Of a stretch of DNA of 64,000 nt, positions 44,896-53,556 are shown piece by piece (position 1 is the stretch's first letter; every line of letters starts with the position of its first letter). A program made the translations under genes and the position numbers. The stretch comes from Pseudorhodobacter sp. E13 (GTDB lineage: Bacteria > Pseudomonadota > Alphaproteobacteria > Rhodobacterales > Rhodobacteraceae): assembly GCF_003991405.1 (NCBI RefSeq), contig NZ_RPEN01000159.1, positions 434,001 to 498,000 of the forward strand, written 5' to 3'. A model generated the notes under the pieces. The model did not search any database. It was not told the origin of the DNA and saw only the letters and a program-made list of their open reading frames with translations.

Positions 44896-46335
44896 ATGCC
44901 CAGCGCGATTGAAACCTTTGCAGCCAGCCTTGCCGTGCCGGAGGTGATTGCGCAGTTGCGGGATGGTGTGATTGGCGAAGGGGCGGAATTTGATGGGCCC
45001 TTTGGGGTGCAAACGCTGCTTTACGCCGATTATGTCGCCTCGGGTCGCGCGCTGCGGCAGGTGGAGGCCTTTGTGATGGAACAGGTGCTGCCCTTCTATG
45101 CCAACAGCCATACCGAGGCGTCCTATTGCGGCGGGTTGATAACGCGGATGCGGCGCGAGGCGCGGGCCGTTATTGCCGCGCAATGCGGCGCGACGGAGGC
45201 CTTTGCCACGGTGTTTGCCGGTGCTGGGGCCACGGCGGGTTTGAACCGTCTGGTGCATTTGCTGGGCGTGTCCGAAGCGGTGGCGCGCGGCGAGGCCCCC
45301 TTGGTGCTGATCGGGCCCTATGAACATCATTCCAACATTCTGCCATGGCGCGAAAGCGGGGCCGAAGTGCTGGAGATTTCTGAGGCCCCCAACGGCGGGC
45401 CGGATATGGCGATGCTGGAGGCGGCCTTGATCGCGGCACGCGGGCGGCGGATTGTGGGGGCGTTTTCGGCGGCCTCTAACGTCACTGGCATTGTGACGGA
45501 TGCCGATGCGGTGACGCGGATGCTCAAGCGCCATGGTGCCTTGGCTGTGTGGGATTATGCGGGCGGCGGGCCGTATCTGCCCATCGACATGCGGGCAGGC
45601 AGCGATGCCGAGAAGGATGCGGTTGTGGTTTCGGCGCATAAATTCATCGGCGGGCCGGGGGCCTCGGGGGTGATGATCCTGCGCAAGGCGGCTGTTTGTT
45701 CGCGCAGGGTGTTTCAACCCGGCGGCGGCACGGTGAAGTTCGTGTCGCCCAGCGCGCATGACTACAGCAGCGATATTGCCACGCGAGAGGAGGCCGGGAC
45801 GCCGAATGTGGTGGGCGATATTCGCGCGGCCTTGGTGTTTCTGGTCAAGGCGGCGATTGGACAGGCGCGGATGGAGGCGCGGCATGCAGCCTTGCGCGCG
45901 CGGGCGCTGGCGGTCTGGCAGGCAAATCCCAATATCGTGCTGATGGGCAATAGCGCAGCGCAGGCCTTGCCAATCTTTTCGTTCCGGGTGCGGGACGCGG
46001 CACGGGGTGGGTTTTTGCATCACCAGCTTTTCACGCGGCTGTTGTCGGATGTGCATGGTATTCAGGCGCGGGGTGGCTGTGCCTGCGCTGGCCCCTATGC
46101 GCATCGGCTGTTGGGGATTGGTGCGGCGGAATCAGAGGCGATCCGCAGCGCTATTCTGAGTGGGGCGGAAATGGAAAAACCGGGATGGACGCGGCTGAAC
46201 CTGTCGGTGCTGATGGATGATGCGAAAGCCGACCGGGTGATTGCCGCTGTCGACAGCCTTGCCCGCAGCCCCTATCCGATGGCCGATGCCTATTGCTGCG
46301 AAGCCGCAACGGCAAGGTTCCGGCCTGCTGCTTGA
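44896..46335 (+). CDS. Class V aminotransferase/cysteine-desulfurase-like PLP enzyme
   Basis: 479 residues. PLP-binding Lys249 in VVSAHKFIGGPGASG; N-terminal YADYVASGRAL and NSHTEASYCG resemble selenocysteine lyase/NifS-like proteins; the C-terminal RGGCACAGPYAHRLLG holds a Cys pair that could be the persulfide site. The enzyme could be a cysteine desulfurase, an isopenicillin-N-epimerase-like enzyme, or a lyase; it is not IscS or SufS itself. The start at 44896 follows GGAG. Paired with the divergent Lrp gene, which suggests an amino acid substrate. Confidence 0.83.
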   Translation: MPSAIETFAASLAVPEVIAQLRDGVIGEGAEFDGPFGVQTLLYADYVASGRALRQVEAFVMEQVLPFYANSHTEASYCGGLITRMRREARAVIAAQCGATEAFATVFAGAGATAGLNRLVHLLGVSEAVARGEAPLVLIGPYEHHSNILPWRESGAEVLEISEAPNGGPDMAMLEAALIAARGRRIVGAFSAASNVTGIVTDADAVTRMLKRHGALAVWDYAGGGPYLPIDMRAGSDAEKDAVVVSAHKFIGGPGASGVMILRKAAVCSRRVFQPGGGTVKFVSPSAHDYSSDIATREEAGTPNVVGDIRAALVFLVKAAIGQARMEARHAALRARALAVWQANPNIVLMGNSAAQALPIFSFRVRDAARGGFLHHQLFTRLLSDVHGIQARGGCACAGPYAHRLLGIGAAESEAIRSAILSGAEMEKPGWTRLNLSVLMDDAKADRVIAAVDSLARSPYPMADAYCCEAATARFRPAA

Positions 46336-46357
46336 GCCATCGGGATTTTGGCACGCG

Positions 46358-46422
46358 CCGGGAGGGGGCTGACTGCCCCCTCCCGGACCCACCCCCGTGG
46401 ATATTTGTGCCGAAAAGAAAGC
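46358..46422 (+). repeat. Dispersed intergenic element, copy d (perfect hairpin plus AT-rich tail)
   Basis: Hairpin CCGGGAGGGGGC-TGACT-GCCCCCTCCCGG (46358-46386), 12 perfect pairs, then the tail GGATATTTGTGCCGAAAAGA ending AAGC (46399-46422). The tail equals the minus-strand copy at 25.85 kb over 24 bases. Located 22 bases after the PLP-enzyme stop. Confidence 0.82.
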
Positions 46423-46487
46423 AGGGTGGGTTTCGCCGACGCGGACACTCGGGCATGGTGCGAGGCATATGACAGGAGCAGAGCACT

Positions 46488-47075
46488 ATGGCAGTTTTGG
46501 ACGACTTGCCGCCCTTCAAGGCTTTGATCTTTGATTGTGACGGCACGCTGGTGCTGAGCGCGGGGTTGCATTTTGCTGCGTTTTCGCAGGCTTTGGCGCG
46601 GCAGGGTGCCGCGATGGACGCGGGTTGGTATGCTGCGCGCACCGGGCTTGCGCGGCGGGATTTGCTGACAGAGCTGCGCGACAGTGCCTGTCGGGGGCTG
46701 GATGTGCCCCGCGCCGTGCGGGACAGCATTGCGGCGACGGCAGGGCTTGCGGCAACCTGCCGGGCCAATCCGCCGGTGTTGGCGTTGGCGCGGCACTGGT
46801 TTGGGCGGGTGCCGATGGCGGTTGCGTCAAACGCGGAGGCCGAAGTGGTGCAGGCGATGCTGGGGGCCTGTGGGATTGCGGCGCTGTTCGATCCGGTCAT
46901 CAGCCTGACCGAGGCAGGGGTGGCCAAGCCGGACCCTGCGATGTTTCTGATGGCGGCGGCGCAAATGGGGGTGCCCCACAGCGATTGCCTTGTTCTGGAG
47001 GACAGTGATCAAGGCCTGCAAGCGGCGGCGGCGGCAGGGATGCCGGCGGTAGATGTGCGCGTTGAGAAGCCCTAG
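46488..47075 (+). CDS. HAD-superfamily phosphatase, phosphoglycolate/beta-phosphoglucomutase type
   Basis: 195 residues. Nucleophile and acid/base Asp16 and Asp18 in ALIFDCDGTLV, Ser in AVASNAEAEVVQ, Lys in GVAKPDPAMF, and the metal Asp pair in CLVLEDSDQGLQAA. A helical cap between 20 and 85 places it with the subfamily I HADs that act on sugar phosphates or phosphoglycolate; the exact substrate is unknown. Confidence 0.88.
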   Translation: MAVLDDLPPFKALIFDCDGTLVLSAGLHFAAFSQALARQGAAMDAGWYAARTGLARRDLLTELRDSACRGLDVPRAVRDSIAATAGLAATCRANPPVLALARHWFGRVPMAVASNAEAEVVQAMLGACGIAALFDPVISLTEAGVAKPDPAMFLMAAAQMGVPHSDCLVLEDSDQGLQAAAAAGMPAVDVRVEKP

Positions 47076-47133
47076 CGCGATGAGGTGAAAACTGGCACTC
47101 TGCGCGGATTGGATTTGAAAATTGGATCATGCC

Positions 47134-47730
47134 ATGCCGTTGTTAAGCCGCCGTCGGGTGATTGCCGCAGGGATCGCCGCCACGCTGCCTTTGCCCGCCT
47201 TTGCGGACCCTTCGGTCGGGGCGACCGTTCAGGTTCGGGGTGAGGCGGTATTGATGCGCGCGCAGGCCGCCGAGATGCTGAAACGGGATGACCCGCTGTT
47301 TGAAGGTGATCTGGTGCGCACCGGGGCGGCCGGATTTGCCGAGTTGTTGCTGATCACGCAGACGCGGATCAACCTTGGCCCGGAGAGCGAAATCGGGATT
47401 GACCGGTTCATCGCAGAGCTTGGTGGCGAAATCTCCATCGGCGGCCAGATGCTGTTTGACCGGCCCGACGATTTGCCAAAGCTGGACCTGACCTTCCGCA
47501 ATGCCTTTGCCCAGATCGGGGTGCGTGGAACCCGGTTTTTTGCCGGGCAAAGCAAGGGTGTCTTTGCCGTGTTTGTGGACAGGGGCGAGGTTGCCGTGAC
47601 CGCTGCCGGTGTGGCGCAGATCGTGGCTGCCGGGGCCGGGGTGGATGTGGTCGAAGGGGCCGCGCCCACCGCCCCCGTGCAATGGGGGCAGGCGCGGATT
47701 GACGCGGCCTTTGCCAGCGTTGGGCTGTGA
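47134..47730 (+). CDS. Exported FecR-domain protein
   Basis: 198 residues. Signal peptide MPLLSRRRVIAAGIAATLPL with a twin-arginine-like RRR. FecR-type beta-rich domain from about 45 (DPLFEGDLVRTGAAGFAELL) to 165 (GVRGTRFFAGQSKGVFAVFV). Stand-alone FecR domains of this kind are periplasmic and often lie beside CHASE2 cyclases, as here, and may act as sensor or modulator. The start at 47134 uses ATG; a TTG four codons earlier is also possible. Confidence 0.85.
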   Translation: MPLLSRRRVIAAGIAATLPLPAFADPSVGATVQVRGEAVLMRAQAAEMLKRDDPLFEGDLVRTGAAGFAELLLITQTRINLGPESEIGIDRFIAELGGEISIGGQMLFDRPDDLPKLDLTFRNAFAQIGVRGTRFFAGQSKGVFAVFVDRGEVAVTAAGVAQIVAAGAGVDVVEGAAPTAPVQWGQARIDAAFASVGL

Positions 47731-47741
47731 CGAAGGCGTTT

Positions 47742-47793
47742 CGCGTTGAATCTGGATCCCCCAAAATTGCCTGAAACCAAAGATTTCAACGCG
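47742..47793. terminator. Inverted repeat between convergent FecR and cyclase genes
   Basis: CGCGTTGAA (47742-47750) and TTCAACGCG (47785-47793) pair perfectly; an outer pair, GGCGTTTCGC (47736-47745) and GCGAAACGCC (47824-47833), competes with it. There is no T run. Confidence 0.35.
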
Positions 47794-47812
47794 GTGGATG
47801 ATGCGCGATGGA

Positions 47813-49666
47813 TCAGGTGAAAGGCGAAACGCCCTCGTCCGGCAGGGTAAACAGTTCCATCATGCCAAAGCTGCGAACCTGATGCGTGCCGAGGCTGCGC
47901 AAGGGGCCTTGCGCCTGAGCTGCGGCATTGGGGCCGATGCAAAGGCTTGTGCCGAGGCTCTTGTTCATTGCTTCCAGACGCGCCGACAGGTTCACCGCAT
48001 CGCCATGCGCGGTATAGTCGATCCGCAGGCCAGAGCCGACATCGCCCAGCACCGCCATTCCGGTTTCCATCCCGATCCGCGTGCGCCCCAAGCCTGCGGC
48101 CTGCATTTGGGGACGCTGGCGCAGCGCCTCGGTTTCGCGCAGCAGTTCGGCGGCGCAGGCAAGCGCGGCATCGACATGGCCGGGCTGATCCAGCGGTGCG
48201 TTGAACAGGGCATGCACAGAATCGCCCACCATTTTGTCGATCATGCCGCCGTGGCGCAGGACAATTGCGCAGGTGGTTGCGAAATATTGGTCGAGCAGGG
48301 CCACCAGCGCCTCTGGCCCGATGGCGCGGGTGGTTTCGGAGAAGCCTTCGATATCGGTCATCAGGGCCGTAATCTCGCGCCGTTCGCCGCGCAGATGAAA
48401 GCGGCGCGGATCATCGGCCAGTTGGCGCACCACGGCGGCGGGCAAAAGCTGGGCCAGTTTGCGGCGCAGGGTGCGTTCGGCGCGGGCGCTGCTGTTAGCC
48501 CTGCCGACAAGCGCAATCGCCCCCGCTATCAGCGCAGCCAGCAAGGGCGTTACCGGGTCCAGTAAGCTGCCCGTGGTGGCAAACCACAGCGCGGTGCCCA
48601 GCGCCCAGACCGCGCCAAGCCCCAGCGCGGCGCCGACCCCTGCGCCAACCGGGGCAAGCAGCAGCAAGGCGATGCTGGCAAGCCCGAGGGTGGTGGCGGC
48701 GGCGGCCTCCCACAGAGGGGCGGCGGCGGTGCGCTGGGGCAAGTGGCCCGTCAGCAGGCCTTGGGCCAGATCGGCTTGTATCTGGACCGAAGGCGCAATC
48801 GGGCTGCTGGCCGTGGCGCGCAAGCCGCCGCGTTGCGGCAGGCTGGAGCCGATGAAGACCACCGCGCCTTGAAAGCGCGACAGATCGGCATCAGGGGCCA
48901 AAAGCGAGGCGGCATCGCTGGTGCGCGCGGCCCAAACCTGCGGCTGCGAGGGCGCAAAGCGTAGCTGTGCGGCAGCATCGGTGGCAAAGATCGCAGACCC
49001 GACGCGCAGGCGGTTCCCCTGCGCCGCAGCGGCCAGAACGGGCGAGGCGGCACCGGGTTGCGCCAGACGCACCGCCTCAAGCGCCAAGGACGGATGCACG
49101 ACCCCCGCCGCGCGCACCGCTGCCGGAATCCGGCGCACAAGGCCATCCGCATCGGCCAAAAGCGCGGTTACGCCCAAGCCTGCCGCCGCATCGGCAAACC
49201 CCGTGCAGGGACCTTCGGCGCCTGCTGCCTCCCACAGGGTGGGGGTGCCGCTGACGGCCAGCCGGGGGCCGGGGCGCAGCGGCAAGGTGGTGCGGGCCGA
49301 CATCAGAAAGCCCAGCACGGTCGGGTTTTGCCCGATGGCATGGGCCAGAGCGTCATTGGCCGGGCCGGGGCCACAATCGCTGGAAAACACGATATCCAGC
49401 GCCACCACTTGCGGGCCAGCCGTGGCAAGCGCCGCCAGCAGACGCGCGGTGGCGGCGCGGCCCCATGGCAGGCCTTGGTCGTCCACCTCGGCGATATCAA
49501 TGACCTGCACGCGAGGCGTCGCCTTGGCCGAGGCCAGCCGCAGAACGGCGTCAAACACCCGCTCTTGCAGCAGCAGGAACGTCGGGGGCGAACGGGCAAG
49601 AAGTGCTGCAAACCCCGCAAGGCACAGAAGGGCCGCCAGTGCGATGGGCAACCGCTGCCGCATCAT
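47813..49666 (-). CDS. CHASE2-domain adenylate cyclase
   Basis: 617 residues. An N-terminal membrane helix (LPIALAALLCLAGFAALLA) leads into an extracytoplasmic CHASE2 sensor domain (about 30-310), then three closely spaced helices (about 320-395) and a class III cyclase catalytic domain (about 430-600). ALMTDIEGFS and MIDKMVGDSVHALF supply the two metal-binding Asp residues, and IDYTAHGDAVNLSARLE the purine and ribose contacts. Makes cAMP in response to a periplasmic signal. Overlaps the crp-like gene by four bases; the FecR-like gene is convergent at its 3' end. Confidence 0.92.
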   Translation of the reverse strand: MMRQRLPIALAALLCLAGFAALLARSPPTFLLLQERVFDAVLRLASAKATPRVQVIDIAEVDDQGLPWGRAATARLLAALATAGPQVVALDIVFSSDCGPGPANDALAHAIGQNPTVLGFLMSARTTLPLRPGPRLAVSGTPTLWEAAGAEGPCTGFADAAAGLGVTALLADADGLVRRIPAAVRAAGVVHPSLALEAVRLAQPGAASPVLAAAAQGNRLRVGSAIFATDAAAQLRFAPSQPQVWAARTSDAASLLAPDADLSRFQGAVVFIGSSLPQRGGLRATASSPIAPSVQIQADLAQGLLTGHLPQRTAAAPLWEAAAATTLGLASIALLLLAPVGAGVGAALGLGAVWALGTALWFATTGSLLDPVTPLLAALIAGAIALVGRANSSARAERTLRRKLAQLLPAAVVRQLADDPRRFHLRGERREITALMTDIEGFSETTRAIGPEALVALLDQYFATTCAIVLRHGGMIDKMVGDSVHALFNAPLDQPGHVDAALACAAELLRETEALRQRPQMQAAGLGRTRIGMETGMAVLGDVGSGLRIDYTAHGDAVNLSARLEAMNKSLGTSLCIGPNAAAQAQGPLRSLGTHQVRSFGMMELFTLPDEGVSPFT

Positions 49667-50376
49667 TCCGGCTGTGGTTCCGCAAGGCGGATCAAGGCGG
49701 CGGTGTCACATTCCATCGCCTCGCCCCGGCGCTGCACAGCACCCGTGTCGCGCAGGGCTTGCAGCGCGCGGTTGACCTTGGGGCGGCTGGCCCCCAGAAC
49801 CGCTGCCAGGTCGGATTGGTTGATCTCTAGCCGCAGCAGCGGGTTGGGCGGCAGGTCATCGCCATGGATCTGGCGCAGGGTGAACAGCAAGAACCGCGCC
49901 ACCCGCGCCTCTAGCGTATAAAGCGCGATGCCTTCCAGCTGTTCCGTGGTGTCGCGCAGCATCCGGCAAAGGTAAAGCGTGGCCGCGTCACGCAGGCTGG
50001 GATGGCGGGCCGCGATCTGGTCAAAATCGCGCCTGTTCAGCACATAGCCCGCGCTGGCGACCAGTGCTGTCGCCTCGGCAGAGCGGGGGGCGCCGTCGAA
50101 CAGCGACAGCTCGCCGAACAGATCGCCCGGCTCGGCGTGGCGCAGCACCAATTCGCGGCCCTGCGCAGTGCCAAGCGCCAGACGGATACGGCCAGTAAGC
50201 AGCGCCACAAGGTAATCGCCGGGATCGCCGCGCTGAAACAGGGTTGCCCCCGCCGCCCATTCGCGCCGATGCGCGGCGGCGGCCACCTCGGCCAGAACAT
50301 CCGCGCCCAACGGCTCAAACAGCCGGAACGATCGCCACGCCGCCAGATGCCCGGTTGGTTTTGTCATGTCTGGCAT
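49663..50376 (-). CDS. Crp/Fnr-family transcriptional regulator
   Basis: 237 residues. N-terminal cyclic-nucleotide-binding barrel with the phosphate cassette DLFGELSLFDGAPRSAEATA, which keeps Glu and Arg needed to bind cAMP, then a C-terminal winged helix (INQSDLAAVLGASRPKVNRA). No Cys cluster, so not an oxygen-sensing Fnr. Translationally coupled to the CHASE2 cyclase, making it the likely receptor of its cAMP. Confidence 0.92.
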   Translation of the reverse strand: MPDMTKPTGHLAAWRSFRLFEPLGADVLAEVAAAAHRREWAAGATLFQRGDPGDYLVALLTGRIRLALGTAQGRELVLRHAEPGDLFGELSLFDGAPRSAEATALVASAGYVLNRRDFDQIAARHPSLRDAATLYLCRMLRDTTEQLEGIALYTLEARVARFLLFTLRQIHGDDLPPNPLLRLEINQSDLAAVLGASRPKVNRALQALRDTGAVQRRGEAMECDTAALIRLAEPQPE

Positions 50377-50464
50377 TCACCCGCATTACCCTGCGGAAAG
50401 CTTAGCCCGCAGCCGGGACACAGGAAAGCCGTTTGTCGCGTGCGGGCTGTGCCGGGGGTCTACA

Positions 50465-50507
50465 TATCCTTGGACAAGGATAAGCACCCGGCATATACTT
50501 TCGTATA
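50465..50507 (+). promoter_or_regulatory. Candidate promoter with operator palindromes for the 50.5 kb RNA
   Basis: -35 TTGGAC (50470-50475), 18-base spacer, -10 TATACT (50494-50499). A perfect inverted repeat TATCCTT-GGAC-AAGGATA (50465-50482) covers the -35, and TATAC-TTTC-GTATA (50494-50507) covers the -10. Both suit repressor binding. Confidence 0.45.
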
Positions 50508-50636
50508 GACAAGCCGACTATTCTAAAGTATAGTTTAGAAAGTTAGAGCGGACGAAGCCTTTTTAGAATGAACCGCCGGTATTGACGGCACAACGCCCCT
50601 TCGACGCCTTGGTGTCGAAGGGGCGATTTTCATTTC
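50506..50636 (+). ncRNA. Candidate small RNA
   Basis: About 130 bases between a promoter-like sequence and a strong intrinsic terminator, with no plus-strand gene inside or downstream (the next gene, fdsA, is on the minus strand). It contains a hairpin TTCTAAA-GTATAG-TTTAGAA (50521-50540), a short one GCCG...CGGC, and the terminator stem. Only a five-codon ATG frame (MNRRY) lies within. I do not recognise an Rfam family; a leader or a degraded gene is the alternative. Confidence 0.45.
50594..50632 (+). terminator. Intrinsic terminator on the plus strand
   Basis: CGCCCCTTCGAC (50594-50605) pairs perfectly with GTCGAAGGGGCG (50614-50625), then ATTTTCATTT. The minus strand has no T run after the stem, so it works for plus-strand transcription. 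Confidence 0.8.
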
Positions 50637-50790
50637 AGCGACAAGGATTTGAAGGGGGCAAACCCTTGATTCACCCGCCACGGCGGCTTGCCATGGGGCA
50701 GAATGCCATTGGGGGCCAAGCCATCGGCCCAGCCCCCAGAGAATAGCCCCAGATCAACCTGCGATTCGTTTTGGTGCAGCGGCGGCGCGG
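50637..50790. other. Intergenic region between candidate RNA and fdsA, no gene found
   Basis: 154 bases behind the fdsA stop. A minus-strand frame without stops runs through it but has no credible start codon or ribosome site. The delta subunit gene (fdsD) often found near this place in fds operons is not here. Confidence 0.6.
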
Positions 50791-53556
50791 TTATTCCGCC
50801 GCGACCGCGCTTTCGGCTTTTTCCACCTTCACCGCAGAGAACTTGAATTCCGGGATTTTGCCGTAGGGGTCCACCGCCGGGTTGGTCAGAATGTTCGCCG
50901 CCGCCTCGACATAGGCAAAGGGCAGGAACACCATATCCTCGGCCACCGCCCGGTCCGCCCGCGCCATGATGGTGATGCTGCCGCGCCGCGTTGACAGCCG
51001 CACATGACCACCCGGTTCCACGCCCAAGGCCCGCAGGGTTTTCGGGTTGAGCGAGCAATTCGCCTCTGGCTCCACCGCGTCCAGCACCTTTGATCGGCGG
51101 GTCATCGACCCTGTGTGCCAATGTTCCAACTGCCGCCCCGTGGTCAGGATCATCGGATAGTCGGTATCGGGCACCTCATCCGGGGCGATCACCGATGCGG
51201 GCGTAAACTTGGCCCGTCCCCCGGCGCGCGGGAAGCCATCTGCGAACACAATCGGCTGGCCGGGGTCCGTTTCCGACAGGCTGGGATAGGTGACGCAGCT
51301 TTCCCGCTCCAACCGGTCCCATGTGATGTTGGACAGCGATTTCATGTTCAGCTTCATCTCGGCAAAGACCTGCGACGGGTGGGTATAGGTCCAGCCCAGG
51401 CCCAGCCGTCTTGCCAGTTCGGTCGTGATCGCCCAATCTTCGCGCGCCTCGCCCGGCGGTTTCACGGCAGGGCGGCCCATTTGCACCTGACGGTTGGTGT
51501 TCGTCACCGTGCCGGATTTTTCATAAAACGCGGCGGCGGGCAGGATGACATCGGCGTAATTGGCGGTTTCTGTCAGGAAGATATCCTGCACCACCAAATG
51601 CTCCAGCTTGGCCAGCGCCTCGCGCGCGTGGGTGACATCGGGGTCAGACATCGCCGGGTTTTCGCCCAGAATATACATGCCCTTGATATGGCCTTCATGC
51701 ACGGCATCAAGGATTTCGGTGACGGTCAGGCCCTTTTCATTGGAAAAGTCACCAGAGCCCCAGACCTCGGTAAAGGCGTTGCGGATATTGTCGGAAGTAA
51801 CGGTTTGGTAATCGGGCAGGAACATCGGGATCAGGCCCGCGTCAGAGGCACCTTGCACGTTGTTCTGGCCGCGCAGCGGGTGCAGGCCCGCGCCGGGGCG
51901 GCCCACCTGGCCCGTCATCAAGGCAAGCGAGATCAGGCAGCGGGAATTATCGGTGCCGTGGATATGCTGCGACACGCCCATGCCCCAGAAGATCATCGCG
52001 GCCTTGGCCCCGGCAAAGGTGCGGGCCACATCGCGCAGGGTATCGGCGGGGATGCCGCAGATACCTTCCATCTTTTCAGGCGCGAAATTGGCAAGATGCG
52101 CCTTTTCGGCTTCCCAATTTTCGGTATAGGCCTCGATATACTGTTGATCATACAGCTTTTCTTCGACGATCACATGCATGATCGCATTCAGCATCGACAC
52201 GTCAGAGCCGGGGCGGAATTGCAGCATATGGCTGGCGAAACGGCGCAGGCCAACGCCGCGCGGGTCCATCACGATCAGCTTGCCGCCGCGTTTGGTGAAT
52301 TGCTTGAAATAGGTCGCGGCAACGGGGTGGTTTTCCACCGGGTTCGCGCCGATCACAATCGCCACATCGGCATTTTCGATCTGGTTGAACGTGGCCGTCA
52401 CCGCCGCCGAGCCCACGTTTTCCATCAGCGCCGCCACGGAGGAGGCGTGGCACAGCCGGGTGCAATGGTCGACGTTATTGTGCTGAAAGCCTTGGCGGAT
52501 CAGCTTTTGGAAAAGATACGCTTCCTCATTGGAGCATTTGGCCGAGCCAAAGCCCGCAACCGCGCGGCCACCATCGCTGCCGCGCAGCCGCGCCATGCCA
52601 CCTGCGGCGAAATCCAGCGCCTCATCCCATGTCGCCTCGCGGAAATGGGTGAGCAGATTGCCGGGGTCGATATTCAGCCCCTTGGGCATATCCGGCTTGC
52701 GGATCAGCGGTTTGGTCAGGCGGTGGGGGTGGTGGATATAGTCAAACCCAAACCGCCCCTTGACGCAAAGCCGCCCTTCATTCGCGGGGCCGTTGATCCC
52801 TTCGACGAACTTCACCTTGCCGTCCTTGACCTTCAGGGAAACCTGACAGCCGACGCCGCAGAAGGGGCAGATGGATTTGACCTCCTCGTCGAAATCCTTG
52901 CTGTCGCCGCGCTGCTGATCGTCCAGCACGGTGGCGGGCATCAGGGCACCTGTGGGGCAGGCCTGCACACATTCACCGCAAGCGACGCAGGTGCTGGCCC
53001 CCATCGGGTCGGCCATATCAAAGGTGGGATAGCTGTCTTGCCCGCGGCCCGACATGCCGATCACGTCATTCACCTGCACCTCGCGGCAGGCGCGGACGCA
53101 CAACCCGCAGGAAATGCAGGCGTCAAGGTTCACGCGCATGGCGACATGGCTGTCATCCAGAAGCGGAATGCGGGATTTTTCCAGCTTGGGCAGGCGGTTG
53201 CCCTTGGCCCCGGTGGCCGCAACCATATCGGCCATATGGGAGGATGCATCATGCGCCGCCTCGGGTTGATCCGTCACCAGCATTTCCACCACCATCTTAC
53301 GGGCGGCAAGCGCGCGGGCGGATTTGGTATGCACCACCATCCCTTGCACCGGTTCGCGGATGCAAGAGGCGGCAAGCGTGCGTTCGCCCTCTACCTCCAC
53401 CACGCAGGCGCGGCAGTTGCCATCGGGGCGATAGCCGGGGCTTGGTTTGTGGCACAGATGCGGGATGATAAGCCCGCGACCATTGGCGACCTCCCAGATC
53501 GTCTGGCCAGTTTCGGCGGTGACTTCGCGGCCATCGAGGGTGAATGTAACCGACAT
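50791..53556 (-). CDS. fdsA: NAD-dependent formate dehydrogenase, molybdenum alpha subunit
   Basis: 921 residues; oxidises formate to CO2 at a bis-MGD molybdenum centre and passes electrons through iron-sulfur clusters to the fused beta/gamma subunit. N-terminal [2Fe-2S] ligands Cys35, Cys48, Cys51, Cys65; two ferredoxin-type clusters in CISCGLCVRACREV and CVACGECVQACPTGAL; the Mo-domain cluster in CPFCGVGCQV; and the active-site Cys in CTRLCHASSVAAL (about 367), not selenocysteine. C-terminal MGD-binding domain (VLTTGRQ-like ILTTGRQLEHWHTGSMTR). Start overlaps the stop of the fused subunit gene by one base (TGATG). Confidence 0.96.
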   Translation of the reverse strand: MSVTFTLDGREVTAETGQTIWEVANGRGLIIPHLCHKPSPGYRPDGNCRACVVEVEGERTLAASCIREPVQGMVVHTKSARALAARKMVVEMLVTDQPEAAHDASSHMADMVAATGAKGNRLPKLEKSRIPLLDDSHVAMRVNLDACISCGLCVRACREVQVNDVIGMSGRGQDSYPTFDMADPMGASTCVACGECVQACPTGALMPATVLDDQQRGDSKDFDEEVKSICPFCGVGCQVSLKVKDGKVKFVEGINGPANEGRLCVKGRFGFDYIHHPHRLTKPLIRKPDMPKGLNIDPGNLLTHFREATWDEALDFAAGGMARLRGSDGGRAVAGFGSAKCSNEEAYLFQKLIRQGFQHNNVDHCTRLCHASSVAALMENVGSAAVTATFNQIENADVAIVIGANPVENHPVAATYFKQFTKRGGKLIVMDPRGVGLRRFASHMLQFRPGSDVSMLNAIMHVIVEEKLYDQQYIEAYTENWEAEKAHLANFAPEKMEGICGIPADTLRDVARTFAGAKAAMIFWGMGVSQHIHGTDNSRCLISLALMTGQVGRPGAGLHPLRGQNNVQGASDAGLIPMFLPDYQTVTSDNIRNAFTEVWGSGDFSNEKGLTVTEILDAVHEGHIKGMYILGENPAMSDPDVTHAREALAKLEHLVVQDIFLTETANYADVILPAAAFYEKSGTVTNTNRQVQMGRPAVKPPGEAREDWAITTELARRLGLGWTYTHPSQVFAEMKLNMKSLSNITWDRLERESCVTYPSLSETDPGQPIVFADGFPRAGGRAKFTPASVIAPDEVPDTDYPMILTTGRQLEHWHTGSMTRRSKVLDAVEPEANCSLNPKTLRALGVEPGGHVRLSTRRGSITIMARADRAVAEDMVFLPFAYVEAAANILTNPAVDPYGKIPEFKFSAVKVEKAESAVAAE

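Noticed and set aside
50630-50790. Missing FdsD delta subunit behind fdsA
   Set aside because: The open minus-strand frame there has no start codon with a ribosome site after the fdsA stop, and its sequence has no resemblance that I can name.
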